DNA of 43,478 bases from IMG/VR virus record IMGVR_UViG_3300005577_000013, positions 1-43,478 of that record, one strand, 5' to 3'. Positions 36,581 through 43,478 of this stretch are shown here, in pieces (positions within the stretch are counted from its first letter, which is position 1; the number at the start of each line of letters is the position of its first letter). The position numbers and the translations under genes are program-made. The notes below the pieces were generated by a model. The model had not been told where the DNA came from. It searched no databases and saw only the letters and a list, made by a program, of their open reading frames with translations. The DNA is from a virus.

Positions 36581-39500
36581 ATGGCAGGCAGCAAGACCAT
36601 CTCGACCTCGGCCACCAAGCTCGAGGCATTCCAGCTCCAGAGCTCGGCCTACGGCGTCACCATCCCCGTTGTCGGCGGCGTGGCCCGCGTGTCCGGCAAC
36701 CTGATGGACTACGTAGGCTTCAAGGCCATTCCTCACACGTCCACGACCAGCGCCGGTGGCAAGGGCGGCGGCGTGAAGCAGAAGAGCACGACCTACACCT
36801 ACCAGGTCGGCGCCATCATGGGCATCTGCCAGGGCCCCATCGGCATGGTCTCCCGCATCTGGAAGGGCAAGGCCGTGTACACCGGCGGTTGGGCCCCGGC
36901 CAACGTGTCACAGGCCAACGAGACGTACAACGTGCCCGGCTCTGGTGCCATGAACTACACGATGGCACAGGCGGCCACGGCGATCGGTGCGCCGGTGGTC
37001 TTTGCCGCTTACGTGTCCCGCCTGTTCCCGCTGGTCATCCTTGCGCGAGACGTAGACTACGCGCTGAACGGCGGCGTGATCACGGTGCTGCTCGACAAGT
37101 GGCGCGGCAAGACGCTGAAGGTGCAGTACTCCTACGGCGTTGGCTCGCCAAACCTGTCGCCGCTGACGCAGCTCGGCTTGTCGCTGTCCAACGGTTCCGT
37201 GCCGCAGAGCCCGCCGAGTTGGGTCACCGCCTCCTACCCTACCCGTGCCGTCGGTGACCCTGGCGTCGCGTACGTCCACGCCTCCGCCTACGACCTCGGT
37301 GAGAGCGCCACCATCGACAACCACAGCTTCGAGGTGCAGGGCTTCGGCGCTTACAAGTACGGCTCGTCGCTGCCCGACTGCAACCTGGCCGAGTTCATCT
37401 GCGACGTCCTGAGCTCAGGCCGGTATGGCGCGCGCATGCCGGCTGACACCATCGACGCCACAGAATGGGTGACGTACGTCCAAGCCAAGGGCCTGTTGAT
37501 GTCGCCGGTGCTGGACCGGCAGGTGCGGGCCGCCGAGCTCGTGGAGGAGGCTTGCCGCCTGACCAACAGCGCCGCGGTGTGGTCCATCAAGCAGCTTCGC
37601 ATCGTCCCCTATGCGGATCAGGCGGTGACCGGCAACGGCGCCACCTACACACCGAACACGACGCCGGTCTACAGCCTCAACGACGACAGTTGGCTTCAGG
37701 ACGGCACGTCCGATCCGCTGAACTGGACCCGCAAGCTGCCGAGCGACCGGTTCAACCACGTGCGAGTCCAATACAACGACCGGAACAACTACTACAACAA
37801 GAGCATCTCGGAGGCCACCGACGACGCCGACATCTCCGTCAACGGCAAGCGGTCCATGGACATTGTGGACGCGCCGTGGATCTGCTCGCCGGACGTCGCC
37901 CGCATGGTCGCGCAGCTCCTCATGCAACGCAGCCTGACCATCAGCGGCAAGGGCAAGATCAAGCTGCCGTGGGCCTTTTGCCTGCTCGAGCCGATGGACC
38001 TGGTGAACGTCACGGATGCCGTGCTGAAGATGAGCAACCAGACTGTCCGCATCACCGAGGTGGGCGAAGACGAAGACGGCCAGCTCGAGGTGTCCCTGGA
38101 AGAGTGGCCGCTCGGCATCGCCTCCCCGGTGCAATACCTCGGGCAGAACTCCACCGGCTACCTGCACGACTACGCTGCCGATCCAGGCAGCGTCACCAAC
38201 CTCGGCATCATCGAGGCACCGGTGGAGCTGGCGCCGGAGACGGGTCTGGCCCTGTACTGCGCGCCGACTTCCACCAACCCTAATTGGGGCGGGTGCCGCG
38301 TATGGCTCAGCCTGGACGGCGTGACGTACGTCGAGAAGGCAGTACTGTACGGTCCGTCTCGTTTTGGCTTTACCAACGGCGCCATCAATGCCGTGACGGG
38401 CACCGTGGCCATTGACAACCTGACGCCTAATACCCAGATCAACAGCGGGTCTGCCGGCGACGCAGTGGCGAACACCACCCTGGTGGCGGTTGGCACCTCC
38501 ACGGCAGACACTGAGTACATGTCTTACCAGACGGCCACGCTCACTGGGCCCGGGGCTTACACGCTCACCGGCGTGCTGCGTGGCAGGTACGGCTCGGCGG
38601 CGCAGTCGCACCCGGATAACTCCGCCTTCATCCGCATCGACGACGCTGTGGCCAACAGCGGCCCGCTCACCCTGGATTACATCGGCAAGACCGTCTACTT
38701 CAAGACCACCAGCTTCAACATCTACGGCCTGCAGGAACAGGCGTTGTCTTCGGTTGGTGCCGTGCCGTACACCATTGCCGGCTACATGGTGAAGCTGCCG
38801 CCGCCGGACGTAGCCGGTCTTGCCGTGTCCGCGCGGCAGAGCGGGCAGTACATCTCGTGGAACGACCCGCTGATCGGCGACTGGGCATATACGGAGCTGC
38901 GCCTCGGCACCGTGTGGTCCAGCGGCGTGGTCATCGCCAAGGTGAAGGCGTCCAACTACAACTGGGACATCACCGACATGCAGAACAACACCGGCATCAT
39001 GGCCAAGCACGTCGACACCCTGGGCAACTACAGCACCGGCACCGCGCAGGTGTTCGCCAACACGCCGCGACGGTTTGACCGGGTGATCGCTCGCGGTAGC
39101 GTGGACTCCACTGCGCCGGCCAGCGCAGGCATCTACAACCCGCAGGCCGGCGTCCCACGGCGCACCGCGTCCAGAAGCTACAACCTGTCGATCATCGACC
39201 GCACCACGGGTGCCGACACGTTCTTCAGCTCCTACGACGTGTTTGGCAACCCGGCCGAGGCTGCGCGACTGGCCGGCGACCTGAACAGCCTCACGGCCAA
39301 CTACGCCTTCCTGCTGTACACCTTCGACGAGCCTCAAGGCAACCGCATGGGAGGCGGGCTGCCGGCCGCCATCTATGCCAACGGAGGCAGCCCGTCTATC
39401 TTCGGCTCGCAGAACTTCCGGTACCGCGGTGCGTACCTGCTGGCCGGCGTCGGCAAGCAGGGCCAAGGTAAAGGGTACGAGGCCTTCGGCGGCGCCGTGG

Positions 39501-40054
39501 ACAACGACACCAATGCGTGGTGCGAGGCCACCATGGTGATCAACATCAACGGCATCGTGGAGATCACCGGCGCAGGCGGCAAGGTGGTCACCATCGGCAC
39601 GCAGACCATGGAGTACAACGCCGCCACGCAGGTCGCGGTCGCACGTGGCACCGGTCCCACGGCCATCACCGGACTCGCCGGCATCCCGAACAACTACGGC
39701 CGATACACCCAGCTGCTGAGCATCACGCTGACCCCGTCGGCCATCGACGGCACCACGTCTCTGGACGTGCTGTTGACGGCCAAGGTCAGCACTTCCATCA
39801 ACAACTCTGCAGGCGCCGTCGGCCAAGAGTCCAACATGCTGCTCGGTGACGCTGCGGCCTTCAATGGCCAGAGCGAGCTGTTCGTCGGTAACGTGCCTGC
39901 CGGCGGCAGCAACACGTTTGGCAACACGGCGTCCATCCAGGTGCCGGTGACGGCCAACACTTCTTACACCTTCGGCCTGTGGGTCAACAAGAACACGGGC
40001 CAACCGGTGAACAGCTACAACTACGAGCTTCGCGCAGAGGTGATCAAGCGATGA
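36581..40054 (+). CDS. Tail tip / host-attachment protein J (1157 aa)
   Basis: The N-terminal ~600 residues are J/gene-transfer-agent gp15-like: YGVTIPVVGGVARVSGN, QVGAIMGICQGPIGMVSRIW, then AEFICDVLSSGRYGARMPADTIDATEWVTY and NWTRKLPSDRFNHVRVQYNDRNNYYN. A fibronectin-III-like unit covers about 740-828 (DVAGLAVSARQSGQYISWND...). Residues 830-1157 are the likely receptor-binding part, with repeated Gly/Thr/Asn strands (ATMVININGIVEITGAGG). It completes the central tip and determines host range. Confidence 0.92.
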   Translation: MAGSKTISTSATKLEAFQLQSSAYGVTIPVVGGVARVSGNLMDYVGFKAIPHTSTTSAGGKGGGVKQKSTTYTYQVGAIMGICQGPIGMVSRIWKGKAVYTGGWAPANVSQANETYNVPGSGAMNYTMAQAATAIGAPVVFAAYVSRLFPLVILARDVDYALNGGVITVLLDKWRGKTLKVQYSYGVGSPNLSPLTQLGLSLSNGSVPQSPPSWVTASYPTRAVGDPGVAYVHASAYDLGESATIDNHSFEVQGFGAYKYGSSLPDCNLAEFICDVLSSGRYGARMPADTIDATEWVTYVQAKGLLMSPVLDRQVRAAELVEEACRLTNSAAVWSIKQLRIVPYADQAVTGNGATYTPNTTPVYSLNDDSWLQDGTSDPLNWTRKLPSDRFNHVRVQYNDRNNYYNKSISEATDDADISVNGKRSMDIVDAPWICSPDVARMVAQLLMQRSLTISGKGKIKLPWAFCLLEPMDLVNVTDAVLKMSNQTVRITEVGEDEDGQLEVSLEEWPLGIASPVQYLGQNSTGYLHDYAADPGSVTNLGIIEAPVELAPETGLALYCAPTSTNPNWGGCRVWLSLDGVTYVEKAVLYGPSRFGFTNGAINAVTGTVAIDNLTPNTQINSGSAGDAVANTTLVAVGTSTADTEYMSYQTATLTGPGAYTLTGVLRGRYGSAAQSHPDNSAFIRIDDAVANSGPLTLDYIGKTVYFKTTSFNIYGLQEQALSSVGAVPYTIAGYMVKLPPPDVAGLAVSARQSGQYISWNDPLIGDWAYTELRLGTVWSSGVVIAKVKASNYNWDITDMQNNTGIMAKHVDTLGNYSTGTAQVFANTPRRFDRVIARGSVDSTAPASAGIYNPQAGVPRRTASRSYNLSIIDRTTGADTFFSSYDVFGNPAEAARLAGDLNSLTANYAFLLYTFDEPQGNRMGGGLPAAIYANGGSPSIFGSQNFRYRGAYLLAGVGKQGQGKGYEAFGGAVDNDTNAWCEATMVININGIVEITGAGGKVVTIGTQTMEYNAATQVAVARGTGPTAITGLAGIPNNYGRYTQLLSITLTPSAIDGTTSLDVLLTAKVSTSINNSAGAVGQESNMLLGDAAAFNGQSELFVGNVPAGGSNTFGNTASIQVPVTANTSYTFGLWVNKNTGQPVNSYNYELRAEVIKR

Positions 40055-40503
40055 ACTACTTTGAATTCTACGCGGCGACAGGCCGCTTCTCCGGCCGTTC
40101 CTGGACCGGCATCGAGGCGCCGGAGCAGGGGCTGGCGGAAGGCTGTGCGGTGCTGGCCACCGAGTCGATCTCCGTGTTCGGCAAGCGCGCCGTACTCCGC
40201 GGCACGGCCTACGTGCTGGAAGACTGCGCCCGTGTTCCGCCGCAGTCCGACGACCCGTGCTTCGAGTTCGTGGACGACGGCTCGGGCACCTGGTCCGTCC
40301 AGAAGACCGACCTGTGGTACGACCGCGAGGGGCGCAGCTACCGCGAGCGCCTCATGACCGAGGTCGGCAACCGTCAGCTCCGGGCCATGCGGCTCGGCGT
40401 GCAGCTCACGGCCGAGGAGTCCGCATACGTGCAGGCCCTGGCCGACGTCACCGGCCAGGAAGGCTGGCCGAGGGAGGTGTCGTGGCCGACGCGGCCGTGG
40501 TGA
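40051..40503 (+). CDS. Tail-fibre assembly chaperone-like protein (150 aa)
   Basis: The ATG at 40051 overlaps the J stop as ATGA. The C-terminal QLTAEESAYVQALADVTGQEGWPREVSWPTRPW matches the Y-x-QALRDIT-Q-GFP-x-x-V-WP-RP ending of phage tail assembly chaperones (APC type). The first 90 residues are beta-rich and include a Trp/Tyr segment (GTWSVQKTDLWYDREGRSYRERL). Probably helps fold or attach the tip protein. Confidence 0.72.
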   Translation: MNYFEFYAATGRFSGRSWTGIEAPEQGLAEGCAVLATESISVFGKRAVLRGTAYVLEDCARVPPQSDDPCFEFVDDGSGTWSVQKTDLWYDREGRSYRERLMTEVGNRQLRAMRLGVQLTAEESAYVQALADVTGQEGWPREVSWPTRPW

Positions 40504-40541
40504 ACTGAACACAGACAGTCGTTGGGGAAGAAGGAGGAAAC

Positions 40542-40835
40542 ATGGAACCTACGGGGCGCACCAACCGGGCCCGGTACGATCGGACCGTATCGCTGGGCAA
40601 CATTCTGACCGTGGTCAGCATGCTTGCCGGGCTGGTCACGATGTACAGCCAGTTCAAGTCGGAGATGGCCACCATGCAGGTGACCATCCTGACGCAGCAG
40701 CGCGAGGCCGACCGGCAGCGCGAACAGCTCCAGCAGCTCCGGCAGGAGGTGCGGGACGACATCAGGGAGATCCGGTCCGACCAGCGTCGGATCGCTGATT
40801 CCCTCGAGCGGGTGACCGCAGGAAAGGGGCACTGA
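40542..40835 (+). CDS. Single-TM, coiled-coil lysis accessory protein (97 aa)
   Basis: One transmembrane segment (SLGNILTVVSMLAGLVTMYSQF, about 17-38) is followed by a long charged coiled coil (EMATMQVTILTQQREADRQREQLQQLRQEVRDDI...). The gene lies directly before the endolysin with a very strong AAGGAGG. It could be a pinholin-like or antiholin protein, or an i-spanin. Lack of a recognisable partner inside it leaves the role open. Confidence 0.65.
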   Translation: MEPTGRTNRARYDRTVSLGNILTVVSMLAGLVTMYSQFKSEMATMQVTILTQQREADRQREQLQQLRQEVRDDIREIRSDQRRIADSLERVTAGKGH

Positions 40836-40836
40836 C

Positions 40837-41382
40837 ATGAACAGCAGCATCGAGCAGAAGATCGCCGACCTGGTGTCCAGGGAAGGCGAGTACTCCGACG
40901 ATCCCGCCGACAAGGGCGGGCCCACCAGGTGGGGGGTCACCGAGAAGGCCGCGCGCGCCGCCGGCTACACGGGCAGCATGCGGGACTACCCTCTGTCGTC
41001 CGCCAAGGAACTGTTCGCCGTGAGGTACTGGTACGAGCCGCGGTTCTCCGAGGTCGACAGGCTCAGCCCCTACCTGGCCGAAGAACTGTTCGACACCGGC
41101 GTGAACATGGGCACGGCGACGGCGGTACGGTTCCTGCAGCGCGCCCTGAACGCGCTGGACACCACCGGCCCGGGCCTGAAGGCGGACGGCCAGATCGGAC
41201 TGGCCACGCTGGCGGCACTGAAGGCCTACTCCGACGCACGCGGCATCGATGGCCTGAAGGTGCTGACGCGGTGCTGCGACGCGCAGCAGGCCGTCCGGTA
41301 CCTCGAGATCGTCGAGGGCGACCCGAAGCAGAAGCGCTTCGCCTACGGCTGGCTCCGCGCCAGGACGGGAGACCTGCGATGA
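40837..41382 (+). CDS. Endolysin, GH108 muramidase (181 aa)
   Basis: REGEYSDDPADKGGPTRWGVTEKAAR (E16 catalytic) is the GH108 signature. RYWYEPRFSEVDRLSPYLAEELFDTGVNMGTATAVRFLQRALNAL and GQIGLATLAALKAY form the C-terminal PG-binding-3 part. It cleaves the MurNAc-GlcNAc bond at the end of infection. No signal peptide is seen, so it depends on a holin. It starts one base after the previous TGA. Confidence 0.95.
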   Translation: MNSSIEQKIADLVSREGEYSDDPADKGGPTRWGVTEKAARAAGYTGSMRDYPLSSAKELFAVRYWYEPRFSEVDRLSPYLAEELFDTGVNMGTATAVRFLQRALNALDTTGPGLKADGQIGLATLAALKAYSDARGIDGLKVLTRCCDAQQAVRYLEIVEGDPKQKRFAYGWLRARTGDLR

Positions 41383-41978
41383 GCTTCGACTGGAAGAAGG
41401 CGCTCGGCACCGTTGCCCCGGTGCTCGCCGGCCTGGTGGGCGGGCCGATCGGCGTGGTGGCATCGGCCGGGGCCAAGGTGGTGGCGCAGGCCCTCGGCGT
41501 GCCGGAAGACGAGGCCTCCATCTCGGCCGCGCTGCAGGCTGGCCTCACGCCGGAGCAGCGGTCAGCCCTGATCGCCGCGGACGCTGACCTGAAGAAGGCG
41601 CAGCTCGCGGCCCAGGTGCGGTACCGCGAGCTGGAGTCCGAAGACAGGAAGCAGGAGATGCTGGACGTGCAGGACGCCCGGTCGCGCAACGCCGGCACGG
41701 TCGGCATCCTGCGCCTGGGCTACTTCATCAACGCGGCCAGCTACTTCTGCGTCGCCCTGGTGCTGGCGGCCAGCTTCTGGCTGATGGGCTCGTCCACCGA
41801 GCTTAAGGTCGACCCGGGCATCGCGGCCATGCTGGGAGGCATCGTGGGCTCCGCGGTGCAGTGGCTGCTGCTCAACGCGTCCCAGGCCAACGGCTTCTTC
41901 TTCGGGTCCAGCCCGGCCACCCGGGCCGCGGCCACCAAGGTCGGGGAGGCGGCGTCCAGGTTGCCGCTGAGACAGTAG
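41379..41978 (+). CDS. Holin-like membrane protein, 3TM_holin type (199 aa)
   Basis: The ATG at 41379 overlaps the endolysin stop as ATGA. An N-terminal hydrophobic Gly/Ala stretch (VAPVLAGLVGGPIGVVASAGAKVVAQALGV), a charged central coiled coil and two C-terminal segments (YFINAASYFCVALVLAASFWLM and GIAAMLGGIVGSAVQWLLL) match the 3TM holin family. With the single-TM protein before the endolysin, this gives a three-gene lysis cassette. Which of the two is the holin is uncertain. Confidence 0.78.
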   Translation: MSFDWKKALGTVAPVLAGLVGGPIGVVASAGAKVVAQALGVPEDEASISAALQAGLTPEQRSALIAADADLKKAQLAAQVRYRELESEDRKQEMLDVQDARSRNAGTVGILRLGYFINAASYFCVALVLAASFWLMGSSTELKVDPGIAAMLGGIVGSAVQWLLLNASQANGFFFGSSPATRAAATKVGEAASRLPLRQ

Positions 41979-41992
41979 GCCGCGCCACAAAG

Positions 41993-42014
41993 AAGGGCTC
42001 CCTTGGGAGCCCTT
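41993..42014. terminator. Shared bidirectional terminator between convergent units
   Basis: AAGGGCTCC and GGAGCCCTT form a 9-bp stem around CTTG. T-rich sequence (TTTGTCATTT) follows rightward, and TTTGTGG follows leftward. It lies 14 bases after the rightward TAG and 3 bases beyond the leftward dCMP deaminase stop, so it can serve both. Confidence 0.85.
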
Positions 42015-42016
42015 TG

Positions 42017-42547
42017 TCATTTCTTCGAGGCGTACGGCGTGCCTCGATACTTTAGCTCCCAGGGAAGATCGTGGTTGGACCGTGGCAGCCTTTCGACCGT
42101 CCTTCCGGTGCCGCGCCACAGCTCCATCGGGGCAAGGTCCGTGTGCTCCTCCAGGAAGACGATCCTGGTGCACATGGTGCCGAGCAGCAGCTTCGTGCAG
42201 GCCTTGCACGGCGAGAGCGTCACGTAGGCCGTGACGATCAGGTCCGGCTCCCTGCACTGCACCAGGGCGTTCTGCTCCGCGTGGATGGCCTCGCAGCTGT
42301 CCTGGCCTGGCGGCAGGTCGTGGCCCTTGCAGGCATGCGGGAAGTACTGCAGCTCGCCTGGCCTGGCAATGCCAAAGCCTTCGTTGCAGTGAGGCTGTCC
42401 GCGGGCGACGCCGTTATAGCCGACCGACAGCACGCGGCCATGGGCGTCGGCCAGGACGCAGCCCACCCCGCGACGGATGCAGGTGGTCCTGAGGGCCGCC
42501 ACCGCCGCCAGCGACATCAGGTACTCGTCGAGGGATGGGCGGCTCAC
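42017..42547 (-). CDS. dCMP deaminase (176 aa)
   Basis: Converts dCMP to dUMP. The Zn site is CEAIHAEQNAL (H89, E91) and LSPCKACTKLL (C114, C117). GVGCVLADAHGRVLSVGYNG gives the family start. An insertion (HCNEGFGIARPGELQYFPHACKGHDLPPGQD) adds Cys/His typical of phage dCMP deaminases that bind a second Zn. Last gene of the leftward unit, just downstream of the MazG-like gene. In a phage with a dCMP-modifying ThyA homolog it competes for the same substrate or provides dUMP for dTMP. Confidence 0.93.
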   Translation of the reverse strand: MSRPSLDEYLMSLAAVAALRTTCIRRGVGCVLADAHGRVLSVGYNGVARGQPHCNEGFGIARPGELQYFPHACKGHDLPPGQDSCEAIHAEQNALVQCREPDLIVTAYVTLSPCKACTKLLLGTMCTRIVFLEEHTDLAPMELWRGTGRTVERLPRSNHDLPWELKYRGTPYASKK

Positions 42548-42549
42548 GG

Positions 42550-43257
42550 TCAGAGCCCCTCGGCCGGCTTCACAGTGCCGGGGTCAACGCCGTAGACGAA
42601 CGCGCGCTGCGCCCGTTCCAGGTCCGTCTGTTCGGCAGACGCCGGGCGCGGGCCGTAGACCAACGCCCGGTCCGCCGTGACGAAGGTGGGCACCGGCTTG
42701 CCATCGTCCGGCCGCACCAGGTCGCCGTGGTCCGGCGCCTTCCAGCCTTCCGGCTTGACGACGTCCAGCGTCGACTTGCGGGTGGAACGGGCGTCGTATG
42801 CACTGCTGGCCCGCACCTTCCGCATGTTCGCGTCCTGCACGCGGTCCCAGCCCTGCTGCCACGGCAGGCCCATCATATGCGCCGTGCCAAAGGCGACGTA
42901 GGCCAGGTCAAGCAGGGCGTCGAACGCCTTGTTCAGGTCGCCGTCCAAATAGGCCTCGCCGAACTCGTCCAGCTCCTCCTGCAGGAACCGGGTGCGAAAC
43001 TGCATGGCCTGCAGGTCCAGCCACGCGGGCACCGGAGAGGTCGGCACGTCGAACTTGAAGTGGAAGTCGGTGACGTCGTCGAAGTTGGACTGGCTGAGGC
43101 GGCCGATCGATGCTTCGGCCACGTTGTGTGCCTCGATCGGGTCGCCATTGGCATGACAGAAACCGTTGCAGGACAGGCAAGCGGCGATGCGGCGGGAATA
43201 GGCGGCAAGCTCGCCGTCGGGCAACGGGCCGCGGTTGATGCGAACGAGGAAGTGCAT
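42550..43257 (-). CDS. MazG-like/HisE-like all-alpha NTP pyrophosphohydrolase (235 aa)
   Basis: The core (about 85-170) has FLQEELDEFGEAYLDGDLNKAFDALLDLAYVAFGTAH, with metal-binding E94/E95/E98 and D113/D117, followed by NMRKVRA...STLDVVKPEGW, as in phage phosphoribosyl-ATP/MazG-type enzymes. They hydrolyse (d)NTPs to (d)NMP; the T4 dCTPase gp56 is in the same structural superfamily. The N-terminus has a Cys cluster (C27-x2-C30-x3-C34) of unknown use. AAGGAG precedes the ATG at 43257. It lies immediately downstream of the ThyA-family gene. Confidence 0.85.
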   Translation of the reverse strand: MHFLVRINRGPLPDGELAAYSRRIAACLSCNGFCHANGDPIEAHNVAEASIGRLSQSNFDDVTDFHFKFDVPTSPVPAWLDLQAMQFRTRFLQEELDEFGEAYLDGDLNKAFDALLDLAYVAFGTAHMMGLPWQQGWDRVQDANMRKVRASSAYDARSTRKSTLDVVKPEGWKAPDHGDLVRPDDGKPVPTFVTADRALVYGPRPASAEQTDLERAQRAFVYGVDPGTVKPAEGL

Positions 43258-43293
43258 GTGTGCTCCTTGGAGTGGTGGTGTGTCCGACCTGCG

Positions 43294-43478
43294 TCAGACG
43301 TTCATGGGCGCCTTGACGGCGGGGTGGTGCGCGTAGTCCACCAGCGAGGCGTGGTGGGGCTTGAAGTTGAAGGGCGACGTCTCCTCTTCGTCGAAGCGGA
43401 GCTGAGGCGGGTCGAAGGGCTCGCGGGCCAGCACCGTCCTTACCTGGTCGAGGTGGTTCCTGTAGATGTGCGCGTCGC
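43294..43478 (-). CDS. C-terminal part of the ThyA-family enzyme (continues from 1-772)
   Basis: Once the 60-bp overlap is merged, this gives the final residues: RTVLAREPFDPPQLRF, an acidic stretch, SPFNFKPHHASLVDYAHHPAVKAPMNV and TGA at 43294. HPxVKAPMxV is the family C-terminus that closes over the folate. The full protein is 298 residues. Confidence 0.93.
   Translation of the reverse strand, partial: DAHIYRNHLDQVRTVLAREPFDPPQLRFDEEETSPFNFKPHHASLVDYAHHPAVKAPMNV
43419..43478. repeat. Second copy of the 60-bp terminal overlap
   Basis: Identical to bases 1-60; see that entry. Confidence 0.97.

Noticed and set aside
37415-40003. Long minus-strand open frame (about 860 codons) opposite the tail tip gene
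   Set aside because: Antisense shadow of the J protein; composition (Val/Arg/Gly/His) is that of reversed GC-rich codons.
1-43478. Temperate lifestyle genes
   Set aside because: No integrase, excisionase, CI/Cro pair, ParA/ParB or attachment-site duplication was recognised on either strand.

Overview
This window is the complete genome of a tailed, most likely strictly lytic siphovirus (non-contractile tail). It is given as a linear contig whose first 60 bases are identical to its last 60, so the closed unit is about 43,418 bp. The DNA is GC-rich and the encoded proteins resemble those of siphoviruses of high-GC Proteobacteria. I cannot name the host. No integrase, CI-type repressor or partition gene is visible.

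The genome has two opposed transcription units that diverge from an AT-richer, repeat-laden noncoding region (about 18300-18790) and converge on a shared hairpin terminator (41993-42014). The leftward unit runs from 18260 down to 1 and, through the circle junction, on to 42017. It carries replication, recombination and nucleotide-metabolism genes: a Toprim/SF3-like primase-helicase, a J-domain protein, a Rv2179c-like 3'-5' exonuclease, an ATP-dependent DNA ligase, an SSB-like protein, a family A DNA polymerase, a Cas4/RecB-like nuclease, a VRR-NUC nuclease, an SNF2 helicase, a DUF1599 protein, a thymidylate synthase/dCMP hydroxymethylase-family enzyme, a MazG-like pyrophosphohydrolase and a dCMP deaminase. 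Two tRNA-type elements and many small unknown genes lie between them, commonly joined by 4-bp ATGA or GTGA stop/start overlaps. The rightward unit (18792-41978) is in classic order: small terminase, large terminase, an SGNH hydrolase, portal-MuF fusion, prohead protease-scaffold fusion, major capsid protein, head-tail connectors, tail tube, frameshifted tail chaperones, tape measure, DUF2460, DUF2163, NlpC/P60, tip protein J, tail-fibre chaperone-like protein, holin-like proteins and a GH108 endolysin.

Three things stand out. (1) The ThyA-family enzyme has Asp where thymidylate synthases have the dUMP-binding Asn (LPFD instead of LPFN). This is the change that gives dCMP specificity in T4 dCMP hydroxymethylase. 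Together with the nearby DUF1599 (Nmad1), MazG-like and dCMP deaminase genes it suggests that the phage makes a modified cytosine nucleotide. (2) Four sigma70-like promoters with exactly 17-bp spacers carry the palindrome CCAGCTGG (or a 6/8 to 7/8 match) directly against the -35 box, and a fifth promoter has a related CCAG-N2-CTGG dyad over its -35. This looks like one phage-wide regulatory circuit. (3) The leftward unit has a tRNA with an encoded CCA but an abnormal anticodon arm, a second tRNA-like element without a normal anticodon arm, and a small lipoprotein gene between two DNA-metabolism genes.
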